A DNA stretch of 64,000 bases from Ampullaceana balthica. Taxonomy: Eukaryota; Mollusca; Gastropoda; Lymnaeidae. Below the pieces are notes generated by a model that was not told the origin of the DNA, ran no database searches, and saw only the letters and a program-made list of their open reading frames with translations. The DNA is taken from assembly GCA_944989445.1 (NCBI GenBank), contig CALYLW010001370.1:175307-239306 (forward strand), read 5' to 3'. Made by a program: the position numbers and the translations under genes. Of the stretch, positions 46,001 to 59,500 are shown in pieces; position 1 is the stretch's first letter; each line of letters begins with the position of its first letter.

Positions 46001-49000
46001 TTATTCAAATCAGAAAATGAATGTTGCAGGATTACATTCCACAAACTCTTAATACTCAGGGTTAATTTATAAATTAGTTTAGTGTCACACAATTCAGTTA
46101 AAATGTATAGCACCGTCGGTTAAAAATTCGAAACCGCTTCAAAAATGTTATCGATATGTTAGGAAAACCAAGCTGTATACGTCTGTGATGACGAAGTGAG
46201 CTTTTTTTTTAGAATACTGTGACGTAAAACGCGAAGTACCGAAGTGGCCGAAAGGCCTACTGTAAAATTGCCGTGACAGTTTTTGCGTGAATTTACAACA
46301 TGCGCAGAACGATGCGCGAACAAGTATCGAAGTATCTATCAAATGGTCATAAGTTGCAAAGATCGTAGTAGAGCACTAGCTGTATAGGCAGTTTAGACAG
46401 AATTACAATTACTACTACAACTACCACTACTACTATTTAAACTTTTTTTTGACATTTACTAAAACCATTATTAGATACAAAATACACAAACAAATTGTGT
46501 AATGAAAACAATAAATTTGAGCTTTATTATTAAACTAACACGACAGGATTCCTGTGTCATTGTTTGTTGTTTTTCCTTTCTTTTTAATTTACATAACTAT
46601 TTTATCATATGGTATGTTTTAAGAATTTAAATATAATTTTATTACTTATGTAAGAACGTATTTTATGTTTATTTTACTGATGAAGGCATTAGCCAAAACG
46701 TTTACTGTCGTGTTAGTTTAATAATAAAGCTCAAATTTATTGTTTTCATTACACAATTTGTTTGTGTATTTTGTATTTTATTTAAAAGCTTTATTGCAGA
46801 CCTATTTTAAATGATAAAACCATTATTAGCAATGTCAATAATAAATCTTGATATTGCCAAAGCAAATGTCTATAATTTTTGTAATAACTACATTTTTTTA
46901 AAGTAGCGGTAAATACTTTCCAAAGGCTTAATTATATTAATACTATTTTATTAATTATAAATAACAATGTTTATGTTTTTCAAACCAAATCGTTTATCTT
47001 TAGTTTCTTTAGGTTTAAAAAATTCATACTTGCTAATACAAAAGCATTTAAGACATGCAGTGTGAAGAGCAGTAAAAGTGAAGGAAAAAAATATCCCAAT
47101 ATTTACACCCGCTCTAAACAGTCACCGGAAGACACATATTTTTGTTGACTTAAAACACAAAATTCTGAGGCCACCAAAGAGCCATCTGTTCAAAGTTTTC
47201 CATAAATGTTTGATATGCGCATAACAACTTGTGAATGCAACAACAAGAAGTTTGGGGTTAGCAAACAAAAGGGAGAAGACCCCTGGATATTCACATAATT
47301 TTTCATCTATTACTTTTTATGAAATTATTTTTCATTTTTATTTTTTAATATTTATTTTATTGAGAAAAATTTCACATTCAAATGAAAAGCGTTACTCACT
47401 TTAAAACTTTGTTAAAATAGTTATATCTATAATTAGCAATGTTCTGATTGATGTTTCTAGATTTGAATATATATTTTCTTACCTCCAGTCTGAGAAGATC
47501 CAGTTGTATCTGATGATGGATTAGAGGCCATTGAAACATTTGACTCACTACCATCAGTTGCACGAGCAGGAGGATGACCACCACCAAATCCTTCTTCAGC
47601 TCCATGAGGCTCTGGAATACCCTAAAATAAAAAATAAACAAAACAAGAGATTAATACTTTTAGGCATGTGAATGAGTTTCCAAAAAGTATTTACAGTAGA
47701 ACCCTGTTAAGTCGACGGCCTAGGGGTATGCCAAAAGGTAGAGAGCTAACCGATGATCGAGTTAAACAAAAACCAATATGGCTGCAAAATATTAACATGT
47801 GCTTGAAATTTCTTTATGTACATGATAAGGTTGTTAACGGTTACGTGGTTAGCTGTAACTTCGGTATAAGCCTATTACGCGGAGCAAAATATTTTGTTGT
47901 GTTACGCAGAATACAAGAACCAATACGCAAGCGATTGTGACATCAAAGCGAGCGACCGTGACATCAAAGCATTTTCTTACTATTCCGGTCTATAAATAAT
48001 ATACACGTCATCACTATTAGTTTAGTTCGCCTACGGCTGAGGAAAGTTTAAAAAAAATTTTTTTTTACTTTGCTTAGTTGTCGAGACTCTGTACAAGAGC
48101 TAACACACAGTGCACGTATGATATGAACAACGGTCAAAGTCAAGGCCGTGACTGTAATTGTTACTATTTATATTACGAGAGTCATTTGAAAGACGTAGCA
48201 AAGATACCGGGCGATTAATTGGTCCTCAAATTTGATTTTGGTCTTTTAGTGACAGTTTTCCTGCAAGTTAAAGGCATTTGACGTAAGATTACCACATTAA
48301 TATCAAAACTGATATTTACTTTAAAAAATGCGTACGGCTAGTGAACTATTTTAAAAATTATTTTTTAAAAACTCTCTTTGTTGACGAGAACTAACACACA
48401 GTGCGGCGATGTTAAAAAGTGAACAACGTTCAAGGCCGCGAGGAGTAGGGTTGCCAACTCTCCCGTTTTTGCCGGGAGACATGAATCGGCTTTCTTGTCC
48501 CGTCTCCTGGTTAACTATGACCCGGGAGATATAAATTGTAATATGTTAAAATAATTGTTGTTTAAATCTATACGTTTGCAATTCTATAAGCTCCCGGGTT
48601 CGAGGTTGTGGGAGTTGGTAACCCTAGCGAGGAGTGTTACTATTCAGCGCAAGAGAGCTAAAAACAAGCGGGCTGTGACATCGCATGTTCTTTGAAGTCA
48701 CCATCAGACGGCAGAGGCTAAAATTAATAAATCATTGATACACTCTCTCTTGGTTGCTTTTTACCCGTGATGTTATACAAAACAGGCCCCCGCTTCCCTC
48801 TGCGCGCCTTTGTTCGACACACGGTGCGTGACCCAGTTCTTCTACACACGCCCAGCATGGCCTAAATGGGGACAAGGCGTGTTTTCGTTCGCGTTGTTGG
48901 CTGGCTGTTAGTAATAGTGCAGATGAACCCCCGAAAATACGGTAGTGAGATGGTGAAGTGGCATCGATAACATTTTCAAAAGCTGGCGATCGGTCATGGG

Positions 49001-50509
49001 GATCGAGATAACCAACGTTAAGTGGCAAATTTGGCCCTCTTTTGTGCTTGAGGTATTAGTGTTTGTTGACTTAAAAGAATCGAATTAACCGATGAGAAAA
49101 TGCTAAGACAAAGAGAGAATTTGGCGGTTCCAATAAAAAACGTCGACTTAATAGGGTTGGCGAGTTAACCTGGCTCGAGTTAAGTGGGTTCTACTGTAAT
49201 GAAAAGAAGAAAAAAATTAAAATGATTATCACACTGAAGTTTCAATGCGTCCGTGGGGGCTTCCAATGGATGCGCCCCAATGCGTCCAAGCGCACAGTGA
49301 CACACTATCGCATTTTTAGTTAAATGGCATCAAAATCTCACTTTCCTCAAGACTTCTGGTGTGATTTAGTTTGGTGCATTTCTATCAAGCATGTATTCAA
49401 CCAAGATCCAGAAAATCATGTTATAGGTCTTTATTCGTCATTTTTTCACCTTGAATGTTTTTATTATAATGAACCATAATTCTTTTCTTGAAGTATTAAT
49501 CCCTTTTCAACTTAATTGCAATATACCACGATATTAACAATTCATAAAAACATCAAAAGTCCACAAGCACTCACCCCAAGAAGATACTCAACAGCCCTAT
49601 CTGGATTATTAAAGCTGGCCCTAAGAGCTCTAACAACATTTTCCCTCTCAAAACCCATGATCATTAGTTGTTGCACCATATTTTCATAGGCTTGGCCAGT
49701 GACTAGGTTACTCTCTGCAAACTGAAGACTACCTCCTCTAGCATCAGATGTTACTGTTGTGGCAGCAGTGGCTGCTTCAGTCGTTGGAGCTGAACTAATC
49801 ATGTACCAAAAGAATAGCATTGAGCATTAATTTTTTTTGTAAAAATGATATTATCAAGTCTTTATTCTGTTTTAGTATTCAAAATCCTTATTGTTTTGTT
49901 TCAAACAAAATGATCATTTTGCAAGTTTTGCTTTTTCAATTTAATTTACCTTCATGAACTGACTACATGCAGTTGTTTCAAATAAAGGCATATAAATTTG
50001 AAAAATTATTCACCTTGGTGTCGAAGGACTAGAAGCTGTTGTTTCAACAGATCTGTCACCCTGTGCCACTAAGTTTGATGGAACCACTGGTGCGGGTGCT
50101 GCTGCGGCAGCCGCTGCTGCTGCCAGTGATTCTGTGGAAGCTGGAGTCTCTGATGGTTTTGTAGGTGCAGTGGCAGGCTTTGGCTGGTAAATGTATTTTA
50201 CTTCAAGATTAGGAATGGGTTTTATTTAATAAAGTTATTAAAAAAAATTCCAAATGCATACTTGCCATATTAGACCAAAAAATTCACAACTTTATCGCAA
50301 ATGAGTACATAAAATTAATAAAAATGTGTTTTAAACAGATCCTATCTGTCATTATTTTAGGATGAGCAAGGTTAACAGCTATTAAAAAATCTGTTAATCA
50401 CGGTAAGGCTTCAAACACATTGAAAGGGTAGTTCCATTATATTTCAAACCGACATAAAATTTTCAATTTATGTAATGCAATAAGTAAACCTGTTCAAATT
50501 AACTATCTG

Positions 50510-50572
<63 letters not shown>

Positions 50573-53500
50573 TATAAATAAGATTAATAGTTGCAAACTT
50601 TAAAAAAATGACTAGTAAAAGCTTCAAATACTATGTTAACACTTTTAACAATGCATTTTAAAAATAAACATTTTTATTCTTTACAAAAAATATTTTCATG
50701 AAAAAATAATAATTTGATTTCAATCAATATCTCAGGAATGCATTTGTCTAGAAATGAATTTAGCAGAATCCAAGTAAATATGTAAATTACATTGAGCACT
50801 GTGAGCACTGTGTATGTTTCTTTTTTTTTAAACAAAAAAATTTTCTCCCCAAATGTCAGACTTCTAAAGATGGCATGTAACAATTTTACATTTATCTAGA
50901 TATTTTAATTATTTAGACTAAACACTTGTTTTTAAAAGTTCAGGGGCATACAAAAAGCATGGGACATGGGAACTCTACACCTGGGGGTACCAAAATATTA
51001 AATATATCTGCAAAAAAAATAAAAATTATTTTAAAAATCTTTTTTTAAAAGGACACGCTTTTATTTACATATAGAAAGTGCACTAAAAAGAAGAAAATAA
51101 AAATTTTCCATCCGTGAACCTATCGACTGCACATAAAAGCGTGGGGCGCCCATCACAACTAATTTCTTATTTCAACTACTCTTTTGCATATAGATAAATT
51201 TTTCTAATTAATATGATAGTAGCATGTATATGATCAAAGTTGTGAAACTTTAAATGTTTATTAATATTCATATAAATTTGTATTTATCTTTCGCAGCCTT
51301 GTACATGATAGCGAGTTGTGATGAGGGCCCCACGCTTTTATATGCAGTCGATAGGTTCACGGATTGAAAAATTTTTATTTTCTTCTTTTTAGTGCACTTT
51401 CTATATGTAAATAAAAGCGTGTCCTTTTAAAAAAAGATTTTTTTTAAATTTTATTTTCTACTTTTTAGTAACACTTTTTTAAAATCAATTTTTTGACATA
51501 ATCAATTCAATTAGTCAAACTTCGTTGTCTATAACTTAAATGTGATAGTGGTAAAAAGATAGATTATTAATTACAAATTTATGTATTAAAAAAAAACATT
51601 TTCCCCAACTGAAAATTGAACCCAGTACCTCCAGGTCGAATATCCATTAAGCTAACAATTCGGCCAACTAGGCTACACAAATACCAGTTGTTCCTCTTGT
51701 ATTATCATGTCAATTTAGATTTAGTTTCGAATTACTGAGCTGTTTAACACCTGGAATGTCGCCATCCATGGCTGGTTGTGAACTCCGGTGACATTCACGT
51801 GAAAGTCAAGAATATCACGGATACAGATTATATAGAAGGATAAACTAAAAATGCATTTATTTAATTACGGTACATTCGATCGATCTGAAATTTTGATACA
51901 ATGCATTGTCATCCAAGATCAATCTGTGGTAAAATTTTGAGATCTCTAGGACAATCAGAAATGGTTTAATTTTACGTTACAAGATTTGACAGATACAACA
52001 TACAAACAGTGTGAGTTAAATAAAAGCGTGTAAAAATATGAGTCTATTGCCATCATTTTTTGATGAGATGCAGCCCCCCCCCCACTCCGACCCTTTGATA
52101 TTTTCAGAATTTACCCCAACCAAAACCTTTTCTTTTGCACAACCCTACTAAAAATTAATGCATGAACATTTTGTTTACCTTGGTAACCATTATAACAACA
52201 AAGTTTTTTTCTTCAATTTTATATTCATCAACTTTTTTAGCATCATCAAGGATTTTTCCTGTGAAATATGGATCATGTATTTTTAAAAAATAAACAAAAT
52301 TATGTGTAATGTTAGACATTTTCACAAGTATTCAATATTTTTGTAGAAATTAATTTCGATCCATTTCATAATAGTTTATAATATGAAAGAGTTAATTTTC
52401 TAACTCAAATCATATATTCTCTTTAAATTTTGTTAATTAAAAAAATTAGCATAATCAACAAAACCTAGAGCTAACTGCTGCTTAAAAACTTGTTGACTAC
52501 ATTAAGTACAACAATTTAAAATAATTTATAGATTTTCAATTTAAAAAAAGGAAATATTTTACAAATAAAACAGTTACAATTTACCTGCATAAATAAGCTT
52601 CTGGCCTGCAGCTGGATATTCTTTGCCCTTTTCAGCTTCAATCTTTTCTTTTAATTCCTTAACCTTAAAAATATTATTTTATCAAACCATAAAAATCAGG
52701 CTTCTGCAGCTCCTTTTAATTTAAGATTTTAAAAAAATAATAAAAAGCACTAACAATAATTTTTTTAAAATAATCTACAGCAGATATACATTTCAAAACA
52801 TTATAAAATCCTTACTTCAGACACTATCAGCCTTATATGACAATACAGATTTTGTATAAAAAAAACACCCGTTTTACATACTTTTGTATGGCAGTGAATG
52901 GAAAAAAAAGTGTTTTTTAGGGCTGCGGAAATTATCGATTAATTTCTCGATTAATCGTTAAAATTTTTATCGATTAAATATCGATTAAAATAATTTAAAT
53001 CGATAAAAATTCGATTAAAATTTAATAAAATATATATATAATTTTAGTAAAAAATAATTTATTATTAATAATAATTTATATATATTTTTTTACGTACAAA
53101 CATCTCCCGCGTAATATTAAAATTAATTTTATTAATTTATGTGGACCGGCAGAAACTAAAAAAAATTGCGGACAGACAGGAACCAAAGCAAGTGAATAAA
53201 AACGTGGTAAAAAGGGCTGACACTATCAGCGCAGGGAAACGGGGAAAAAAAGTCAATTACTTGTTTTTGTTACTTCTTGAAATGTTCAGTTTAATGACGT
53301 CATAAATTTCTATTTTTGGCTTTAATCGAAATTATCGATTAATTAATCGATAATTTTTCAAAAGTTAACGATTAAATTAAAATTAATCGATAACAGTAGT
53401 TTTTTTTTATTTCAAATGCCAGTCACTGTCTTATATATGATCTCCTTTAAAAAAAAATATATACAGGCTGGTTTTGATAAAATGGTAATGAGATCTAAAA

Positions 53501-56500
53501 TCTATATCAAATATAAAATCTAAAAACCTTACTATGCCAAATCTGAGTAAGATCAAATAAGCATATAGAAACAAAAAAAGGGGAGATAGATATTGTGTTG
53601 AACCATTTGATGGCGGAGGCCCAGCTGAAAATAAATTTAGTTAATCAAAGATTTTATAAAAGAAGTTGAATTCAATTCAATTAAGCAGGCTGACCTCTTT
53701 TACCTAAATTTTAAACCATAAATACTGGGACCTCAGACAAAAGATTATTTTCCATTGTAGTTATTGATGGTTAGTCAGTTACTCAGTTATTAAACAAATA
53801 TTCAGGTGCATGACTTTGCACCTTTAACATAATTATGACAGCTTCAAAATAGAATTCATATGTTTCACACTACTAAAAGTTAATAAGATTCATGAATCTC
53901 CAAAATTTGCTGCAAAAGTAATATATAAAATAAATTTTAGTGTGTGTTTAGCTATATTAGTTTGCATGCAGGTAAATGAGCTTTACTAAATGAAATAAAT
54001 TAAAAATCAGATGGTGTCCGTGAAAAATATCAATGAATTCAGTTTATAATTATATTCAAGTAGGCATTTGGCTAGGGGTCTACCGATATCTGGATATTGG
54101 CAACATCGGTATCGGTAGCATGTAAAGGTCCCGATATTGACGTCACCGATATTTAATGATAGTGACATTTAGACCAAAAAGAAAAACAGAAAAAAACAAA
54201 AACACTATCATTTAGATTTACAATATCTCGACAAATTAATATATCGACTCCGATACCGGTATTGAAATAGCCAAAAGAGTCCTAGTATTAATATGTACAG
54301 CCACGATACAGTGTGCTATGATAATGTTTAGGTATCGTCCGATTTTCGTATGCTCGGAAATACTGTGTAAATAGTGCCGATGCCAAGTATACCGTAATTG
54401 CTTTAATAAATGGATAACTTGTAAACATTATGTTCACGTAAATGCTCTAATAGCAAAGATGCACGCAGAATCGCAGATGTCTAAAACATTTCGTTTCGTA
54501 TGGAATAACAAAATGTACCGTGTGCAGACTTGTCATTGGCAACCATTCATCCTTCAACCTCATTTTGACTATATTACTATTACTTTGTTCTCATTGTTTC
54601 ATTCAGAAAAGGTGACCGCGTGGAAAAGCTATTAAACTATTGGTTAGGATTAATAATTATGAGTCAAAGTTGAAGTTTAAAAAGGAGTTCCTAATTTTGC
54701 TTGTACATTTTTATAAAGAACGGTTCGTTTTGTCTTGAGTCCTATCTAGGTCATGATCTGGAACTTGTAAACAAAGAAACTTCGTTTTGGGGGGGGAAAA
54801 AAGCGTTAAAATCGGCAAAACTGCATATGGGTAGACCCCTAAATTATTAAATATAGATAATTATGAGTGATAAATTTAAGAAGTATGTCATCAAATATGA
54901 CCGTAGTTATTTTGTGTCCTAATAAATACTTATATTGGCACTCATATCGGTAATATCGGCAAAAATGCATATCGGTAGACCCCTAATATAAAATATGAAT
55001 AATTAGGAGTGATAAATTTCAGAATGACGTCATCAAATAAGACTGCTGGTTTTTATCCTTACAAATACTCATATCGGCACTCATATGGGAAAAAAAATGT
55101 TGGTAATATCGGCAAAAATGCATATTGGTAGTCCCCTAATATAAAAGATAAATAATTACGAGTGATAAATTTAAGAATGACGTCATCAAATATGACCGCT
55201 GGTTTTGTCCTTACAAATACACATATTGGAAAAAATATCGGTAATATCGGCAAAAATGCATATCGGTAGACCCCTAATATAAAATATAAACAATTAGGAT
55301 TGATAAATTTAAGAATGACGTCATCAAACAAGACAGCTGGTTTTTGTCCTTACAAATACTCATATCATCACTCATATGGGAAAAAAAATATCGGTGTAAT
55401 CGGCAAAAATGCTTATCGGTAGTCCCCTAACCTAAAGGATAAATAAATAAGAGTGATAAATTTAAGAATGACGTCATCAAATATGACCGCTGGTTTTTAT
55501 CCTAACAAATACTCATATCAGCACTCATAACGGCAAAAAAAAATATTGGTAATATCGGTATCGGCAAAAATGCATATCGGTAGACCCCTACATTTGGCCT
55601 AGGTCTATATAGGTACTTCAATATGAGGCTATTTTTGACTCAATCAGGCCAGGGGTTGCCTGGTGTGTGGCGTTGGGGGCATGGTACCATTTGTCCTCGG
55701 CGAATGGCTGTTGAGCGGTAATTGCCAATCAGGTCTATGCAGAGTTTCTGGATATATCTAGTGTAAAACATGGGCTTTTTGTCAGCTGCTTCTAGTTTAG
55801 ACACATAGATAACAAAAGAATTGTAGTAGGCTCACTTAAAGAATTTGATGAAAAGGCGACGTTGCCACCGGTAAAGACGGCGTGAGCGATGGAGGCGCGA
55901 CATTTGATCATTTTTGTCACAACCGCCGATGTGGCTATTGTAGTCCTAGACGAGCTGTGGCATCGGAACTTTATCAAGTGTTCCATCTTTGTTTCTTGTT
56001 TGCTACTCCTATTTGTTTTGGGTCATGAAAGTTTGAGATGAATGTAAATCGTCTCCGATCCTGTCATACCATACAGGTTATGCTGCCATGACATCGATAG
56101 CAACTTTCACCTCTCACAAGCTTGTCCAACTTCTTCAAGGACACTAAAAATCAACGTAATCACTAACTCACTGCTTTATTCAAGGAAAAACCCATGTGTA
56201 AACACTAATCTTGCAGCAAATGTGAGATTAAACGATGATTGGCTGTTATTTTTAGTACTTCTTTAAGGGATATCCCAAAAACCTAGAATTCAGTAACTCG
56301 TTATGTATAGTAATTAAATCTATTACCTAAAATTCGGTAACTCAACCTGGTAGGGTTAATACACATATAAATTGCTTTTTATAAGATACTAGATATGCCC
56401 CGCGGCGTAGCATACGCCGCAGACTTGCTCATGTATAGTGCAAAGAAAGGGGGAAAGAACGGACACGAACTACAGCATGAAGAAATCAAAACAACGTGAG

Positions 56501-59500
56501 TGAACGTTGGTGCGGTGGAACCAACTACGCATTGTTGGTCTCGATACATTCGCAAAGCGGTTATCTACCTGCCCACCACCCTTCACCACCCTAGCTTGCC
56601 AACCATAAACTGTGATTGGCCGACCCTAGCGAGGGTAAGCCATGTTCGCAAAAAGGAGGGAAAGAACAGGCACAAACGAAAATGTTTTCGCGTGGGCTTG
56701 AACCCGGGATATAAAAATAAATACATTTATTCAATAACTTTTCAACAATTAATAGTGTGATTTAAAATTTTCTTTTAAAATAAAAACTTCAACACTATTG
56801 TCTTCTTATTTCAGGCACCTATATATATCTACCACAAAATTAGATTACAGTCGAACCCGGTTAAGTCGATGGCGTTGGGGTATGAAATATGGCGTCGAGA
56901 TAACCGATGATCGATTAAACGAAAACCAAAATGGCGACAAAATATAAACATGTGCTTGAAATTTCTTTATGTACACGATGTGCTTTAATTAGTGATGGGA
57001 CGATTAATCTGAAACGTATCGGAATATCGGGACCCTAATATTTCTTCACTCTTTCATAAGGTTGTTAAGACCGTTCGTTTTTAAGGACCGTTTAAATATA
57101 ACCATGGTTCCCACTCAGTCGGGTAAACAGGAAAAAGTCTGGAATTCTTTTTAAAAAATTCTCTGTCTTGAAAGTCGGGAAATAGTCTGGAAAAGTTATG
57201 ACTAGTCGGGAATTTTTATATATATATTTTTTTATGCCGAAGTAAATGACTTTGATTACGTCTCTGTGGTCATGTTTCGATTCCATTTAATAATTAAAAA
57301 AAAGTTACCAGTTTATAATTGTCTGCGCATGCGTTAAAACTAAGGTCAAATTTTTCGCCTCGTCTCATGGCGCGTGTGGCGTGGCATGTCACCGCCGCTT
57401 GCGTTTGCAATGCCCGTCGAATCAGTGAATTTAAAAAAAAATAATAAACATATCAATATGGTAATTTTAAGTTTAATGCTTTTGACGTGCAGGAAATCTG
57501 TCACTATGAGACCGCACTTGAATTTCCTCCGTCAATCAAATGATACTTGTAATATAAATAGTAACAAATGCGGCCTTGACCGTATCAGAATCGACCTACA
57601 ACAGTGATGACGTGCATATTATATATATACTAGAATATTAAGAAAATGATTTGATTTCACCGTTAGTCACAGTCACGTATCTTACTGGTAACAAAGCAAC
57701 AACAAACTTTTAAAAGAATAATAATAATTTTTTATTTAATTATATAAAAACCACCGTCGATTCTCGATACAAACCTTTATTTTCTTTTTTAAAGATATTC
57801 GTTTATCTTAAAAAATAAAATGATTAATGCATCAGAAAATGAATTAAGTTTAATAATAATATAACATGCACAACGAAATAATGACGGATTAAAGACCACT
57901 AACGCGATTTTCCAGTACCTCTGGTGAATACATACTCCAACTAATTCATACACGGAATAAAATTGAAAGTAAAAACATCCAGTAATTTTTATTGAAACTG
58001 AAATCTCGTAGAATCACACAATAGCCGGAAGTCTCGAAGAAAACGAGATGTCAACACTGTTTTGAACTAAAAATGCCAAGTGCATTGCTAGGCGAACAGA
58101 CAGGGGATCGAGCTAAACAACATTAAGTTGCAAATTCGACACTCTTTTGTGCTCAAAATATTAGGGCTCTGACGACTTTAAAAAATCGAATTAACCGATG
58201 AAAAAATGCAAAGACAAAGAGAGAATTTGGCGGTTCCAAAAAAAACCTCGACTTAATAGAGCTGGCGAGTTGACCGGGCTCGAGTTTAAGTGGGCTCCAC
58301 TGTACTATTAAATTAATAAAGTTATACACTAATATAATCAATTCCAATCAATAATCTAGTATAATACCCTCATTGTAGCACACTGCCACAGTTATCAGTT
58401 TAATAAGTATTTACTCGACAAATGTTTTGTTTTCAACATAGCATAAAAAGTCCAAAGCCTACACCATTGAAATTTGGATATGTTAATCTTGACACGATAA
58501 CTTAGAGAACCCTTATTAATTCATAGACCGTGTTTTACAAAAAAATATTAGTGAAGTTGACCTATATTGACTATCAGTCTTCAAAGTAAAAAACTCAGAT
58601 TTTTTTTTAATTTTCAATGGCAAAAGGAACATGTCTACCTCAAACTCAATGGGCTAGTGTTGAATTTATTATGTCATCAATAATTGGCTATAACAATTAA
58701 AACAAGGCACAAGGACACGTTCTGTAAATTAAAAAGTGGAGGTCGCCATTTTGTCAACAAAATTACGATACCAATTTTTCACAGATTTCCGGTTGATATC
58801 CAAGTGCTTCATATCCAGGATTCATCATAAACAAGTCATGAAAAATAAGGCTGGTTATCGTTATACTGGACAAGATGGCGGCCGATGCTACTGACATCAC
58901 TTTGCCGCCGCCCATGTTGCTACTGACTTGTCTCCCCTTAAGGAATTTTTTGGATTGTCACCCGTACCCCACACCCTGCAATAAATGACTACTGTAAACA
59001 ATGGGGAGGGGCACGGCACTGCCCAATAAATTTATATATATATATATATTAAAGACAATAAAACCGCAAATTAAGAAATTGTATAAACTTTAAAAAATAG
59101 AAAAAGGGGGAGGGGTCAAGGATAGGGGTCTCGCCTCCCCTTGTTAGCTTTCACATTAGCGCAAAATGCAGAACTATATGGTATGCAGACTTGACGAGAG
59201 GTGTTGCGCGGTTTTACCCAGGAATTTTTTGCCTTAGGACATTCTTTTTGATTTCACATCGAGGTGCGCCAACATCTTTGGGAATGAAATGTGAATTTTC
59301 CAAAATGGAAGGTTTTAGTGTGAGGTTTAGTTTTAGAATTTTTTATTTGTGAATTTAGGGTAAGGGTTAGGTTAAGTTAAAGAATATTTAATAGTGAATT
59401 TAGGGTTAGGACCAGGCTTAGTTTTAGAATTTTAATAGTTGAATTTTACAAAATGGAAGGTTTTAGGCTTAGGTTTAAGTTTAGTTGTAGTGATTCGGAC

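Noticed and set aside
48732..49028. 98-codon minus-strand frame inside E1
   Set aside because: No transposase motif and it ends within the Tigger-like repeat; chance frame.
59290..59480. Interstitial telomere array
   Set aside because: TTTAGGG/TTAGGTTT words are present but irregular and never form consecutive TTAGGG units.
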